Source: Thermoanaerobaculales bacterium (GTDB taxonomy: Bacteria > Acidobacteriota > Thermoanaerobaculia > Thermoanaerobaculales > Sulfomarinibacteraceae). From it: a DNA stretch of 50,631 nt. Location of the stretch: positions 1 to 50,631 of the forward strand of contig JALOLD010000036.1 in the NCBI GenBank assembly GCA_025456145.1, given 5' to 3'. Position numbers and translations under genes: made by a program. This document shows, piece by piece, positions 18,101 through 25,489 of this stretch (within the stretch, counting starts at the first letter, position 1; each line of letters begins with the position of its first letter). The notes under the pieces were generated by a model. The model did not search any database. It saw nothing but the letters and a program-made list of their open reading frames with translations, and was not told the origin of the DNA.

Positions 18101-19365
18101 AGATCGGCGGCGAGATCGTCACCGAGGTCGCGGTGGCGCCCGGCGGCCGGCGCTACGACGCGCACGTCGTCGTCGAGGGTGGCACCGGGATCGGGCGGAC
18201 CCGCCTCGTGATCCACAACCCGGGCGCCGAGGAGGCGGTCGTCGACCTCCTGCTGCGCGACCGCGACGGTCTTCCCCTGGTCGCCCGTTACGGGGTGATG
18301 CGAGTCGCTCCGGGCGGACGCGAGGTCGCCCTGCTCGAGGAGCTGGCCTCCCTGGCCGATCCCTACGAGGGGCTGCTGAGCCTGATCTCGGATCAGCCGA
18401 TCCTCGTCTCCTGCCAGGAGATCAGGTCGAACCTCAGGCCGTCGACCTTCCTCGACCCGATCCTGGTGATCCCGCACCTCGAGGCGGACCGTGGGGTCCC
18501 CGACGACGCCGAGCTCCAGACCCTGCTCCTGACGCCCGACACCATCCACCGGCTGGTTCTCGCGAACCCGGGCGCCGCTTCGCTCAGCGGCTCGGTCGAG
18601 ATCGTCGACGAGTCGGGGCAGCCGCTCGCCCTCGCCGACGGGCAGCCGTCCACCCGGTCCTACGCGGTGCCCGCCGGGGGCTTCGAGGTGATCGGCTTCA
18701 GCGCGGCGTCGCCGGGCGGGCCGGGCGTGCCGGTCTCGGCGCGGATCCACATCGACCCGGGCTCCGGGCAGGAGCCGCCCCTGGTCCAGCTGGTCGAGGA
18801 GCAGGCGGTCGACCCGGGTCAGGGGAACCCGGTCTTCCTGCCGCGCACGATTCCCCCGTCCCAGCTGGCGGTGTCGTTCGCTCTGCCCGTCGACCTCGCG
18901 CGGCGGGACACCGGCGCGATCCTCACCAACCCGAGCCCGTCGGCCCCGGTCACCGTGAGCTTCGAGCTGCTCGACGAGTCGGGAAGCGTCGAGGACACGA
19001 CGGAGATCGTCCTGGCCGCCGATCGCCAGCGTCTGGTCCTCGTCGGCGAGCTCTTCCCGGGTATCCCCGCCGATCATCGCGGATCGGTCGTGGCATCGAG
19101 CGGTGCGCCGATCTGGACGGTCGGCGTGCTGCGGCTGGTCAACGGGCGGGGGGAGCAGATCCTGGCCGGCTTCCCGGCCCCCGGAACCGAGGCGCCGGAC
19201 CCCAACGGAGGCCCCGCGACGGTGTACCCGTTTGCCGTCGACGGCGACTCCTGGTCCTCCGAGTGGTGGCTGCTGGGCTCGCTGTCGAACGGCGCGACGG
19301 CGGTCGGCCTGACCTTTACCGGAGAGCGGGGGGAGCCCCTGCGCCTGCCGATGGAGTGGCCATGA
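15124..19365 (+). CDS. Large secreted BNR/sortilin-like beta-propeller protein with Cys-rich N-terminus
   Basis: A 1413-residue protein. Signal peptide residues 1-35 (GAGQAAAQ), then a Myxococcus-type Cys-rich repeat (CGNGVLDAGEQCDD...DDDCCTSTC) at 36-63. Residues ~75-690 carry at least eight BNR/Asp-box-like motifs (SPDGGASW, SLDGGETF, SRDRGETW, STDGGETY, RSDDGGASW, RSDDGGQSF, STDGGDSW), as in photosystem-assembly/sialidase-type propellers. The rest is beta-rich: hydrophobic strands with LVIHNPGAEEAVVDLLL and VLANPGAASLSGSVEIV, repeats of a domain also seen at 42933-44438. No catalytic residues can be assigned; a glycan-binding or surface role is likely. Its stop overlaps the next ATG (ATGA), coupling it to a glycoside hydrolase. 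Confidence 0.82.
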   Translation: MTRSSARSASSRAALGLALSVTLALAFGAGQAAAQCGNGVLDAGEQCDDHNTRDDDCCTSTCELVECPIQPSSVVGWEEMGPFSVGGRVTALTIDPADSMRALVGSPAGGIWQTLDGGGSWQVVTPWLAATPISALAVDPTDPEVVVAGTGSIGDGGSVGAGIGIIRSPDGGASWRQVTIGQVVPYVSSLLFWTEEPDRLLVGSDLGVLRSLDGGETFEYVLQGQAISDLVRDPLDPDTVVAPARSGLFVSRDRGETWDRISTWPLLETDEQGAGTAAVAVSHLTPGLLYAVVQVFAAFNETDRALLLRSTDGGETYDLLDPPAGLCGDGATCGYGLALAIHPDDDDLLLLGGDRLFRSDDGGASWVALADQVSKVHEIRVHSEGALVAAATGVAAIGPSWTEAIPSNDGLAIAGVLSLDASPEPEPRLLAGTADTGTILGVGGAAPWQVVLGPSEQAGTARFDPFDDDRLFAAKPHGRFFRSDDGGQSFVPIQDGLDLDQASAAVTPLEPSTLVPDLLFTGLLQPFESTDGGDSWHVFRPEGFPEVSTIAASQVDPDRVYFALSSGATLFKADDIHTEALPITEEPNHRITSVFLDPAAENVVYAALANTASQTGRVFKSWNFGVDWQDISPPGLPTTTSIVKDSYGALYVGNAEGVWRSANDGFSWARFQAGLLGSAVSTLRLGVDRIYAGTPGRGVYSMPVLGLTSIESIPTGQLFWVDGELVRTPHFVLWPPGSTHTVEPYLLQTRSSRQIFGSWSDGGAISHEVVAGDGTTAITAAVRNLFRLDLSAEPASGGSVVVDPPTADRFFLENRVVSWVAIPAPDHRFVGFTGNPSGGQGGFGFAVMDRPRSVVAHFEPLSMTVETEPPGLALTIDGRRTPTPRSFTWEVGSVHTFAADELVDLDPADPVVLAFDSWSDLVGREHQFTMRRDTFVASIEARYVTIVPSLEVPAGGARSVRTEGRRVAPRYAALTLDAGAAEAPPSLQIIRGEIGGEIVTEVAVAPGGRRYDAHVVVEGGTGIGRTRLVIHNPGAEEAVVDLLLRDRDGLPLVARYGVMRVAPGGREVALLEELASLADPYEGLLSLISDQPILVSCQEIRSNLRPSTFLDPILVIPHLEADRGVPDDAELQTLLLTPDTIHRLVLANPGAASLSGSVEIVDESGQPLALADGQPSTRSYAVPAGGFEVIGFSAASPGGPGVPVSARIHIDPGSGQEPPLVQLVEEQAVDPGQGNPVFLPRTIPPSQLAVSFALPVDLARRDTGAILTNPSPSAPVTVSFELLDESGSVEDTTEIVLAADRQRLVLVGELFPGIPADHRGSVVASSGAPIWTVGVLRLVNGRGEQILAGFPAPGTEAPDPNGGPATVYPFAVDGDSWSSEWWLLGSLSNGATAVGLTFTGERGEPLRLPMEWP

Positions 19366-20975
19366 CATACCCAGAGGCACACGGACCGAGGCGTCCGGCG
19401 GGATGGCGCGCCCGGATCGGGACGGCGGTGCTCCTCGCGACCGCGGTGGTGGGTGCGGCGCCCGCCGCGGCCCAGGTTGGACCGCGGGCGACCTCGACGA
19501 TCACCGTCGACTTCTCGGCGGTCCAGCGCCAGATCCCCGCCACCCTGTTCGGTCAGAACCTGCAGACCATCGAGCGCGGCGAAGGCGTCGTCAAGGTCGA
19601 CGGCGAGTACGACACCGAGATCCTCGAGCTGCTCAACGAGGCCAAGATCACCACCCTGCGCTACCCGGGCGGCACCGCCGCGGACTACTTCCACTGGTGG
19701 CAGGCGCTCGGACCGAGGTCGGCACGACCGCCGCAGTCGTCCGGCTATCTCGACGAGTTCTACCGGCCGGACGTCGGCCCGGACGAGTTCATCGAGCTCT
19801 CGACCGCGCTCCGGGCGGTGCCCTTCCTGACCGCCAACACCGGGACCGGGAGTGCCGACGAGGCGGCGGCGCTCGCGGCCTTCTTCAACTCGAAGGGCTT
19901 TCCGGTGGTCTACTGGGAGGTCGGCAACGAGATCTACTTCGAGGGCATCGGCCCCAACGGGCTCCAGGGCCTGCCCCCCGATGTCTACGCCGGCAAGGTC
20001 ATCGATTACGCGTCGGCGATTCGCGCGGAGGCGCCCTACGCCAAGATCTTCGCCGCTGCGGTGATCGGGCCCGAGGAGGACGACAGTTTCTGGAACGCGG
20101 TGGTGCTCGGGCTCGCCGGCCCCTTCGTCGACGGCATCAGCGTCCACAACGCCTACTTCCCGCTCTACGGTTACCTCCCCGACGGGTCGATCCCGTCCGA
20201 TCACTACCTGTACAACGCAATGCTCGCCAGCACCAAGGCGGTCGAGGCGTCGATGGCCGTGCTCGAGAGCCAGCTCGAGAGGCTCGGCAAGCTGATCCCG
20301 ATCTTCGTCACCGAGTATGACGGGATCTTCTTCCCCGACGAGGAGTACGAGGACCCCGAGATCACCCTCCGACGCAACCCGACCCTCGCCTGCGCCCTGT
20401 TCAACGCGAGCGTGCTCCACATCATGATGCGGCACGACCGGGTGCTCGGGGCGCACCACATGTCCCTGGCCGGCGGAAAGTACGGCTCGCTGGTCGGCAT
20501 CGACGGCGACGCCCATTACCGCAACCCCCAGTTCTACGTCCACCGCGAGTACGCGAGGGAGGCCGGGAATCTGGTGACGCGGGCGACGGTCGATTCCGAG
20601 GATGCGCTCTTCGGGTCCGGTCCGATCGCGCTGCTGTCGGGGCAGACCGGCGTCCCGATGCTCGACGCGCTGGCGACCCGGGCCCCCGGCGGCGGCGCCT
20701 ACACCCTTTTCGTCGTCAACCGGAGCCTGACCCACACCGTCGATGCGACGGTCGAGCTCGAGGTGCCGACCGGGCTCCGGGGCACGGTGTCGGTGCTCGA
20801 TGGTCCGTACCCGGGCTCGAGGAACGACGCCGACAATCCGCTCCGGGTCGCGCTGGTCACCGAGGACTTCGACGCGACCGGGTCCTTCAGCCACTCCTTC
20901 GCCCCGCACTCACTGACCATCTTCCGGTGGACGCGGGAGCAGGGTGTCCGCGCGACGGGAGGACGGGTGCCGTGA
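19362..20975 (+). CDS. Secreted clan GH-A glycoside hydrolase, arabinofuranosidase-like (GH51/GH39-type)
   Basis: A 537-residue protein with signal peptide (cleavage near APAAAQ, residue 38). A TIM barrel starts with FGQNLQTIERG and LRYPGGTAADYFHWW, carries acid/base Glu190 in YWEVGNEIYF and nucleophile Glu318 in IFVTEYDG, and is followed by a beta-sandwich (LFVVNRSLTHTVDATVEL) as in alpha-L-arabinofuranosidases. The nearest assigned families would be GH51, GH39 or GH79; exact family and substrate cannot be fixed by eye. It is coupled to the BNR gene upstream (ATGA) and to a glycosyltransferase downstream (GTGA), so this secreted hydrolase is embedded in the EPS operon. A paralogue lies at 32991-34616. 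Confidence 0.83.
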   Translation: MTYPEAHGPRRPAGWRARIGTAVLLATAVVGAAPAAAQVGPRATSTITVDFSAVQRQIPATLFGQNLQTIERGEGVVKVDGEYDTEILELLNEAKITTLRYPGGTAADYFHWWQALGPRSARPPQSSGYLDEFYRPDVGPDEFIELSTALRAVPFLTANTGTGSADEAAALAAFFNSKGFPVVYWEVGNEIYFEGIGPNGLQGLPPDVYAGKVIDYASAIRAEAPYAKIFAAAVIGPEEDDSFWNAVVLGLAGPFVDGISVHNAYFPLYGYLPDGSIPSDHYLYNAMLASTKAVEASMAVLESQLERLGKLIPIFVTEYDGIFFPDEEYEDPEITLRRNPTLACALFNASVLHIMMRHDRVLGAHHMSLAGGKYGSLVGIDGDAHYRNPQFYVHREYAREAGNLVTRATVDSEDALFGSGPIALLSGQTGVPMLDALATRAPGGGAYTLFVVNRSLTHTVDATVELEVPTGLRGTVSVLDGPYPGSRNDADNPLRVALVTEDFDATGSFSHSFAPHSLTIFRWTREQGVRATGGRVP

Positions 20976-22129
20976 GGATCGCGATCTACTACCCCTGGCT
21001 CTACCTGACCAGCGGCGCCGAGCGGACGATCCTCGAGATTGCCCGGCGCAGCCGGCACGGCGTCACCGTGTTCACCAACGAGTACCAGCCGGACGCCACC
21101 TTCCCCGAGCTCCGCGATGTCGACATCCGGGTGCTCGAGCGCGTTCCGGTCCAGCGCGATCTCCGGTCGGTCGCCCGGGCGGCGGCGACGATCCTCGGGC
21201 AGAGGCTCGATCTCGAGGGCTTCGACGCCCTGCTCGTGGTGTGCGAAGGCCTCGGCGACTTCACCGTGCTGCGCCGGCCCTCGGTCCCGGCCTTCTGCCT
21301 CTGCCTGACCCCGCTGCGGATCGCCTTCGACCCGTTCTACCGGGCAAACTACCTCGCCGAGCAGCCGACCGCGAAACGGCTGGTGGTGCGTGCCGGCAGC
21401 GCGGCCTTCCGGATCGCGGACCGGCGGATGTGGCGGAGCTACCGCCGGGTCTTCCCGATCAGCGAGGAGGTCCGGCGCCGGATCCTCGCCGGACGGTTGG
21501 CGCCGGAGTCCAAGCTCGAGGTCCTCCAGCCGGGGATCGACCTGTCCGCCTTCGTCCCATCGACCGCGGAGGACCGGACCTTCTTCCTGCCCGGCCGGAT
21601 CATGTGGACCAAAAACCTCGAGCTGGCGATCGAGGGTTTCAAGCGCTTCCACGCGCGCCAGCCCGGTCCGAACGGGTGGCGGCTGCGGATCGCCGGGATC
21701 GTCGACCGCAAGAGCCAGCCCTATCTCGAGAGGCTGCGCCAGATGGCCGCCGGCGACCCCGCCATCGAGTTCATGATCCGGCCCTCCGACCAGGAGATGC
21801 TGGCGAGCTACCGGTCCTGCTTCGCGACCCTGTTCACCGCCTTCAACGAGGACTGGGGTCTGGTGGTGATCGAGGCCATGGCCTCGGCCAAGCCGGTGAT
21901 CGCGGTCAACCGCGGAGGCCCGCGGGAGATCGTCCGCCACGGGTTCGACGGCCTGCTCGCCGAGCCCGATCCCGAGCATTTCGCCGATGCCATGCAGCGG
22001 CTCGCTTCGGAGCCCGGGCTGTACGAGAGGTTGGCGGGCAACGGCCCGGGGAGCGCCGCCCGGTTCGACTGCCAGGCCTTCGTCGACCGGCTCGACACCG
22101 CCCTCGAGGCCGGAATCGGGGGGCGGTGA
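20972..22129 (+). CDS. Glycosyltransferase, GT4 family
   Basis: A 385-residue GT-B fold enzyme. N-terminus MRIAIYYPWLYLTSGAERTI; the donor-binding half shows FFLPGRIMWTKNLELAIEGF, then NEDWGLVVIEAMASAKPVIA, the E-x7-E motif of GT4, and NRGGPREIVRHGFDGLL. Role: adds one sugar to the lipid-linked EPS repeat unit on the cytoplasmic face. GTG start overlaps the stop of the glycoside hydrolase gene. Confidence 0.93.
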   Translation: MRIAIYYPWLYLTSGAERTILEIARRSRHGVTVFTNEYQPDATFPELRDVDIRVLERVPVQRDLRSVARAAATILGQRLDLEGFDALLVVCEGLGDFTVLRRPSVPAFCLCLTPLRIAFDPFYRANYLAEQPTAKRLVVRAGSAAFRIADRRMWRSYRRVFPISEEVRRRILAGRLAPESKLEVLQPGIDLSAFVPSTAEDRTFFLPGRIMWTKNLELAIEGFKRFHARQPGPNGWRLRIAGIVDRKSQPYLERLRQMAAGDPAIEFMIRPSDQEMLASYRSCFATLFTAFNEDWGLVVIEAMASAKPVIAVNRGGPREIVRHGFDGLLAEPDPEHFADAMQRLASEPGLYERLAGNGPGSAARFDCQAFVDRLDTALEAGIGGR

Positions 22130-22176
22130 TGGCGGGTCACGGCGAAGAGCGCGGGCGGGAGACGGAGGAGGTGTCG

Positions 22177-23655
22177 ATGGCGGTCACCGGAGACGGTCTC
22201 GAGGAGACGTTCAACAGGATCGCGGAGGCCGTCGGGCGCAGGAAGAGGGCGTTCGTGGTCGTCGCGCTCACCGTCTTCCTCGCGATCCAGGCGCTCGCCT
22301 TCTTCTGGCCGGGGAAGTTCGCCGCCCGCGCCGCCCTCCTGATCCAGAGCAACCGGCTGACGCCGCAGCTCAACACCAACCCCCAGGACCCGCCGACCAT
22401 CATCACCGGGGGCGTGACCGAGGAGGACGTCAACTCGGAGATCGCCATCCTGACCAGCAACGACGTGCTGACCCGGACCGTCGAGTCGACCGGGCTCGGT
22501 CTGGTCCCGCCGCCCTGGTACCTGCGGCTCCTCTTCGCCCCGCTGCGCGGCTACGAGCGGCTCTACGCCTGGTACCACGAGCTGCCCTACGCGAGCGATG
22601 TCGACCGCGCCCCCGAGGGGCTGCTCCGGTCGGTCACCGCCGAGCGGCTCAAGGACTCCGACGTGCTCGTCGTCGAGTACCGGGCGGGCGACCCGGAGTT
22701 CGCCGAGATCGTCCTGGGCGAGCTCATCAAGCACTACCTCGAGCGCCACGTGACGGCTCACACCAGCCTCCAGGCCGAGCCTTTCTTCGGCTCCCAGGCG
22801 GCACTTCTCGAGGACGAGCTGCGGCGCCTCGAGACCGAGCTCGCCGACCTCCAGCTGGCGATCGGCGCGGTCGACGTCGAGGCCGAGCAGTCGATCCAGC
22901 TCGGGATCGACGGCGGTCTCCGGGAGGAGGCGGCCCTGGTCGGGCGGAGGATCGCCGAGCTGTCCGCGACGATCGCCGAGTACGACCGGATCGTCGCCGA
23001 CGCGACCGAGTCGGGCAGGGTGCTCGGGACCGCTCCGCAACGGGATTCGATCCTCGACGACCTCAAGGCCCAGGCCCTCCGCCTCGAGCTCGAGCAGATC
23101 GATCTCGAGAGCCGCTACGCCTCCGACTTTCCCCTGGTCGAGGAGAACGAGAGGAAGCTCGAGGCGACCCGGCGGGCGCTCGAGCTCGAGCGACGGAATG
23201 TCCGGGACCACAGCCCGACCCTGGCTCAGGTCGACATGGAGCGGGCGAGGGCGGAGGCCGAGAAGGCGGGTCTCGAGGAGCGCCGGGTGGTGCTCGACGA
23301 GCAGGTCGCCGCCTCGAGGGAGCGGTTGATGGAGCTCGAGCGGACGGCGATGGAGATCGACCGGGTGCGGCGACGGATCCGCACGGTCGAGGAGCGCTAC
23401 ACGAGCTATCTGTCGCGCAGCGAGCAGGCGCGGGTCGACGCCGAGCTCGACCAGCGGCAGGTGACCAACGTGACCGTCGTCCAGCAGCCGGTGGCCTCGC
23501 TCAGGCCGGTCCGCCCGAAGAAGTCGATCGTGCTGCTGGTCTCGGTGCTCGGCGGGGCGCTGGCGGGTCTCCTGGCCGGTCTCTGGCTCGAGATCCGGCA
23601 GGTCGGGCTGGCCGCCGTGCTCGCCGCGCTGGCGGCGGGCGAGGCCCGGTCATGA
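22177..23655 (+). CDS. Wzz/Wzc-like polysaccharide co-polymerase without kinase domain
   Basis: A 492-residue chain-length determinant protein. A membrane segment near residues 25-45 is followed by a Wzz-type periplasmic region, long coiled coils (residues ~200-420, Glu/Arg/Leu heptads) and a second membrane segment preceded by a Pro-rich ASLRPVRPKKS motif. It ends about 20 residues later, so the tyrosine autokinase (BY-kinase) domain of Wzc is absent. I choose ATG 22177 because GGAGGAGGT lies directly upstream; an in-frame ATG at 22129, overlapping the previous stop, would add 16 hydrophilic residues. It would set chain length with the Wzy-like protein and connect to the Wza-like pore. Confidence 0.88.
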   Translation: MAVTGDGLEETFNRIAEAVGRRKRAFVVVALTVFLAIQALAFFWPGKFAARAALLIQSNRLTPQLNTNPQDPPTIITGGVTEEDVNSEIAILTSNDVLTRTVESTGLGLVPPPWYLRLLFAPLRGYERLYAWYHELPYASDVDRAPEGLLRSVTAERLKDSDVLVVEYRAGDPEFAEIVLGELIKHYLERHVTAHTSLQAEPFFGSQAALLEDELRRLETELADLQLAIGAVDVEAEQSIQLGIDGGLREEAALVGRRIAELSATIAEYDRIVADATESGRVLGTAPQRDSILDDLKAQALRLELEQIDLESRYASDFPLVEENERKLEATRRALELERRNVRDHSPTLAQVDMERARAEAEKAGLEERRVVLDEQVAASRERLMELERTAMEIDRVRRRIRTVEERYTSYLSRSEQARVDAELDQRQVTNVTVVQQPVASLRPVRPKKSIVLLVSVLGGALAGLLAGLWLEIRQVGLAAVLAALAAGEARS

Positions 23656-24305
23656 GGCTCGGCGCAGAGAGCACGGCGTCGGCAGGCGCCGTCCCGGCGG
23701 CGGACGGCTCGGCCCTCGGCCACGCCGAGAGGGTGGTCAACCGGGACAGCGCGGCGGCCCGGGCCCGCCACCTCCTCCGCTCGCTCGTGATGTTCGGCGC
23801 CAACCGGGTCGTCGGCCCGCTGCCGGGGCACCGGCTCCGGCTCCTCTACTACCGCCGGCTGCTCGGCTGGAGGATCGGCGAGCGGTCGAGCATCCACCAC
23901 GGGCTCAAGATCTTCGGGGGCCGGGGGCGGGTGACGATCGGCAACCGGAGCACGCTCCAGATGGACTGCCTGATCGTCGGCGCCGGGATGGACGACCTGG
24001 TGATCGGGAACGACGTGGCGATCGCCTACCAGGCCAAGCTGGTCATGGGCAGCCACGACATCCTGTCGCCGGGGTTCGACGGGATCACCGGTCCGATCAC
24101 CATCCACGACCACGTCTTTGTCGGCACCGGGGCGATCATCCTGCTCGGCGTGACCCTCGGCGAGGGCTCGGTGGTGACCGCGGGCTCGGTCGTGACCAAG
24201 AGCGTTCCGCCCTTCTCGATCGTCCGCGGCAACCCGGCCCAGGTCGTCGGCCGCAGGCCGCACGATCTCGCCTACTCGGCCGAGCACTTCTGGCCCTTTC
24301 ACTGA
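23652..24305 (+). CDS. Hexapeptide-repeat (left-handed beta-helix) acyltransferase
   Basis: A 217-residue protein. The first ~60 residues form a charged N-terminal helix region; the rest is a WbbJ/NodL-like left-handed beta-helix with hexapeptide steps (VTIGNRSTLQ, LVIGNDVAIA, ITIHDHVFVGTGAIILLG, VTLGEGSVVTAGSVVTK) and the conserved VRGNPAQVVG end. Family members O- or N-acetylate sugars using acetyl-CoA; the His in GSHD is the likely catalytic base. Its place just before the dehydrogenase and adenylation genes leaves open transfer of another acyl group, but acetyl is the default. ATGA overlap with the Wzz-like gene. Confidence 0.88.
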   Translation: MRLGAESTASAGAVPAADGSALGHAERVVNRDSAAARARHLLRSLVMFGANRVVGPLPGHRLRLLYYRRLLGWRIGERSSIHHGLKIFGGRGRVTIGNRSTLQMDCLIVGAGMDDLVIGNDVAIAYQAKLVMGSHDILSPGFDGITGPITIHDHVFVGTGAIILLGVTLGEGSVVTAGSVVTKSVPPFSIVRGNPAQVVGRRPHDLAYSAEHFWPFH

Positions 24306-24341
24306 GCGCAGCGGCAGCCCGAGCGAACGAGGAATCGACCC

Positions 24342-25487
24342 ATGGACTTCTCCTTCACCCCCGAGCAGGACGAGCTCCGACGGCGGACCGTCGACTTCGC
24401 GCGCGCCGAGCTCAACGACGGCCTCGTCGAGCAGGAGCGCGCGGGCGCCTTCTCGCGTGAGAAGTGGCGAAAGGCGGCGGGCTTCGGCATCCTCGGCCTG
24501 CCCATCCCCGAGGAGTACGGCGGCTCGGGCTGCGACCTCGTCACCACGGTGTGCACGATGGAGGGGCTCGGCTACGGCTGCGCCGACAGCGGGCTGATCT
24601 TCTCGCTCAACGCCCACGTCTGGGCCGCCGAGACGCCGATCCTGCGCTTCGGCACCCCGGAGCAGAAGCAGCGCTACCTGCCGCGCCTCGTCTCCGGCGA
24701 GTGGATCGGCGTCCATGCGATCACCGAGGAGGGCTCGGGCTCCGACGCGTTCAACCTCTCGACCACCGCACGACGGGTCGGCGACCGGTACGTCCTGAAC
24801 GGGTCGAAGGTGTTCATCACCAACGCCCCGGTCGCCGATCTCCTGGTGGTCTTCGCGACGGTCGACCGCGAGCTCGGTCGGGACGGGATCTCGGCCTTCC
24901 TGGTCGAGCGCGAGACCCCCGGGGTGTCGGTCAGCCGGGACTTCGACAAGATGGGGCTGCGGACGGCGCCGCTCGGCGAGGTCTACCTCGACGGCTGCGA
25001 GATCGCGGTCGAGCAGCGGCTGGGTGGGGAGGGGGCCGGGGCGGCGATCTTCAACTCGTCGATGGACTACGAGCGTGCCTGCATCCTGGCGGCCAACGTC
25101 GGGACGATGGAGCGGCAGCTCGAGCGGTGCATCGAGCGCGCCCGCGAGTGGCGGCGCTTCGGTCAGCCGATCGGCAAGTTCCAGGCGGTCTCGAGCAAGA
25201 TCGCCGACATGAAGGTCCGGCTCGAGACCGCGCGGCTGATGATCTACCGGACGGCGTGGCTCAAGGACCAGGGCCGGCGGGCCGGGCTCGAGTCGGCGAT
25301 GGCCAAGCTCTACGTCAGCGAGTGCATGGTCGAGTCGAGCCTCGAGGCGATCCGGGTCTTCGGCGGCTATGGCTATGTCGCCGAGTACGGTATCGAGCGC
25401 GATCTGCGCGACGCGGTGGGGGGCACGCTGTACTCCGGGACGTCGGAGATCCAGCGGATGATCATCGCCCGCCACCTGGGGCTGTAG
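24342..25487 (+). CDS. Acyl-CoA dehydrogenase-family flavoprotein, possibly aminoacyl/prolyl-carrier dehydrogenase
   Basis: A 381-residue FAD-dependent dehydrogenase of normal length. Visible motifs: FTPEQDELRRRTVDFAR, LPIPEEYGGSG, AITEEGSGSD, MGLRTAPLGEVYLD and FGGYGYVAEYGIERDLRDA. At the position where short/medium-chain enzymes carry the catalytic Glu the sequence reads YSGTSEIQR (Ser365), while Glu244 in MDYERACILA matches the alternative base position of isovaleryl-CoA-type enzymes, the group that also contains prolyl-carrier dehydrogenases (PltE, CloN3). Two bases separate its stop from the adenylation gene, and a stand-alone carrier protein lies in the same locus, so the substrate may be a carrier-bound amino acid rather than a fatty acyl-CoA. 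Confidence 0.88.
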   Translation: MDFSFTPEQDELRRRTVDFARAELNDGLVEQERAGAFSREKWRKAAGFGILGLPIPEEYGGSGCDLVTTVCTMEGLGYGCADSGLIFSLNAHVWAAETPILRFGTPEQKQRYLPRLVSGEWIGVHAITEEGSGSDAFNLSTTARRVGDRYVLNGSKVFITNAPVADLLVVFATVDRELGRDGISAFLVERETPGVSVSRDFDKMGLRTAPLGEVYLDGCEIAVEQRLGGEGAGAAIFNSSMDYERACILAANVGTMERQLERCIERAREWRRFGQPIGKFQAVSSKIADMKVRLETARLMIYRTAWLKDQGRRAGLESAMAKLYVSECMVESSLEAIRVFGGYGYVAEYGIERDLRDAVGGTLYSGTSEIQRMIIARHLGL

Positions 25488-25489
25488 GC

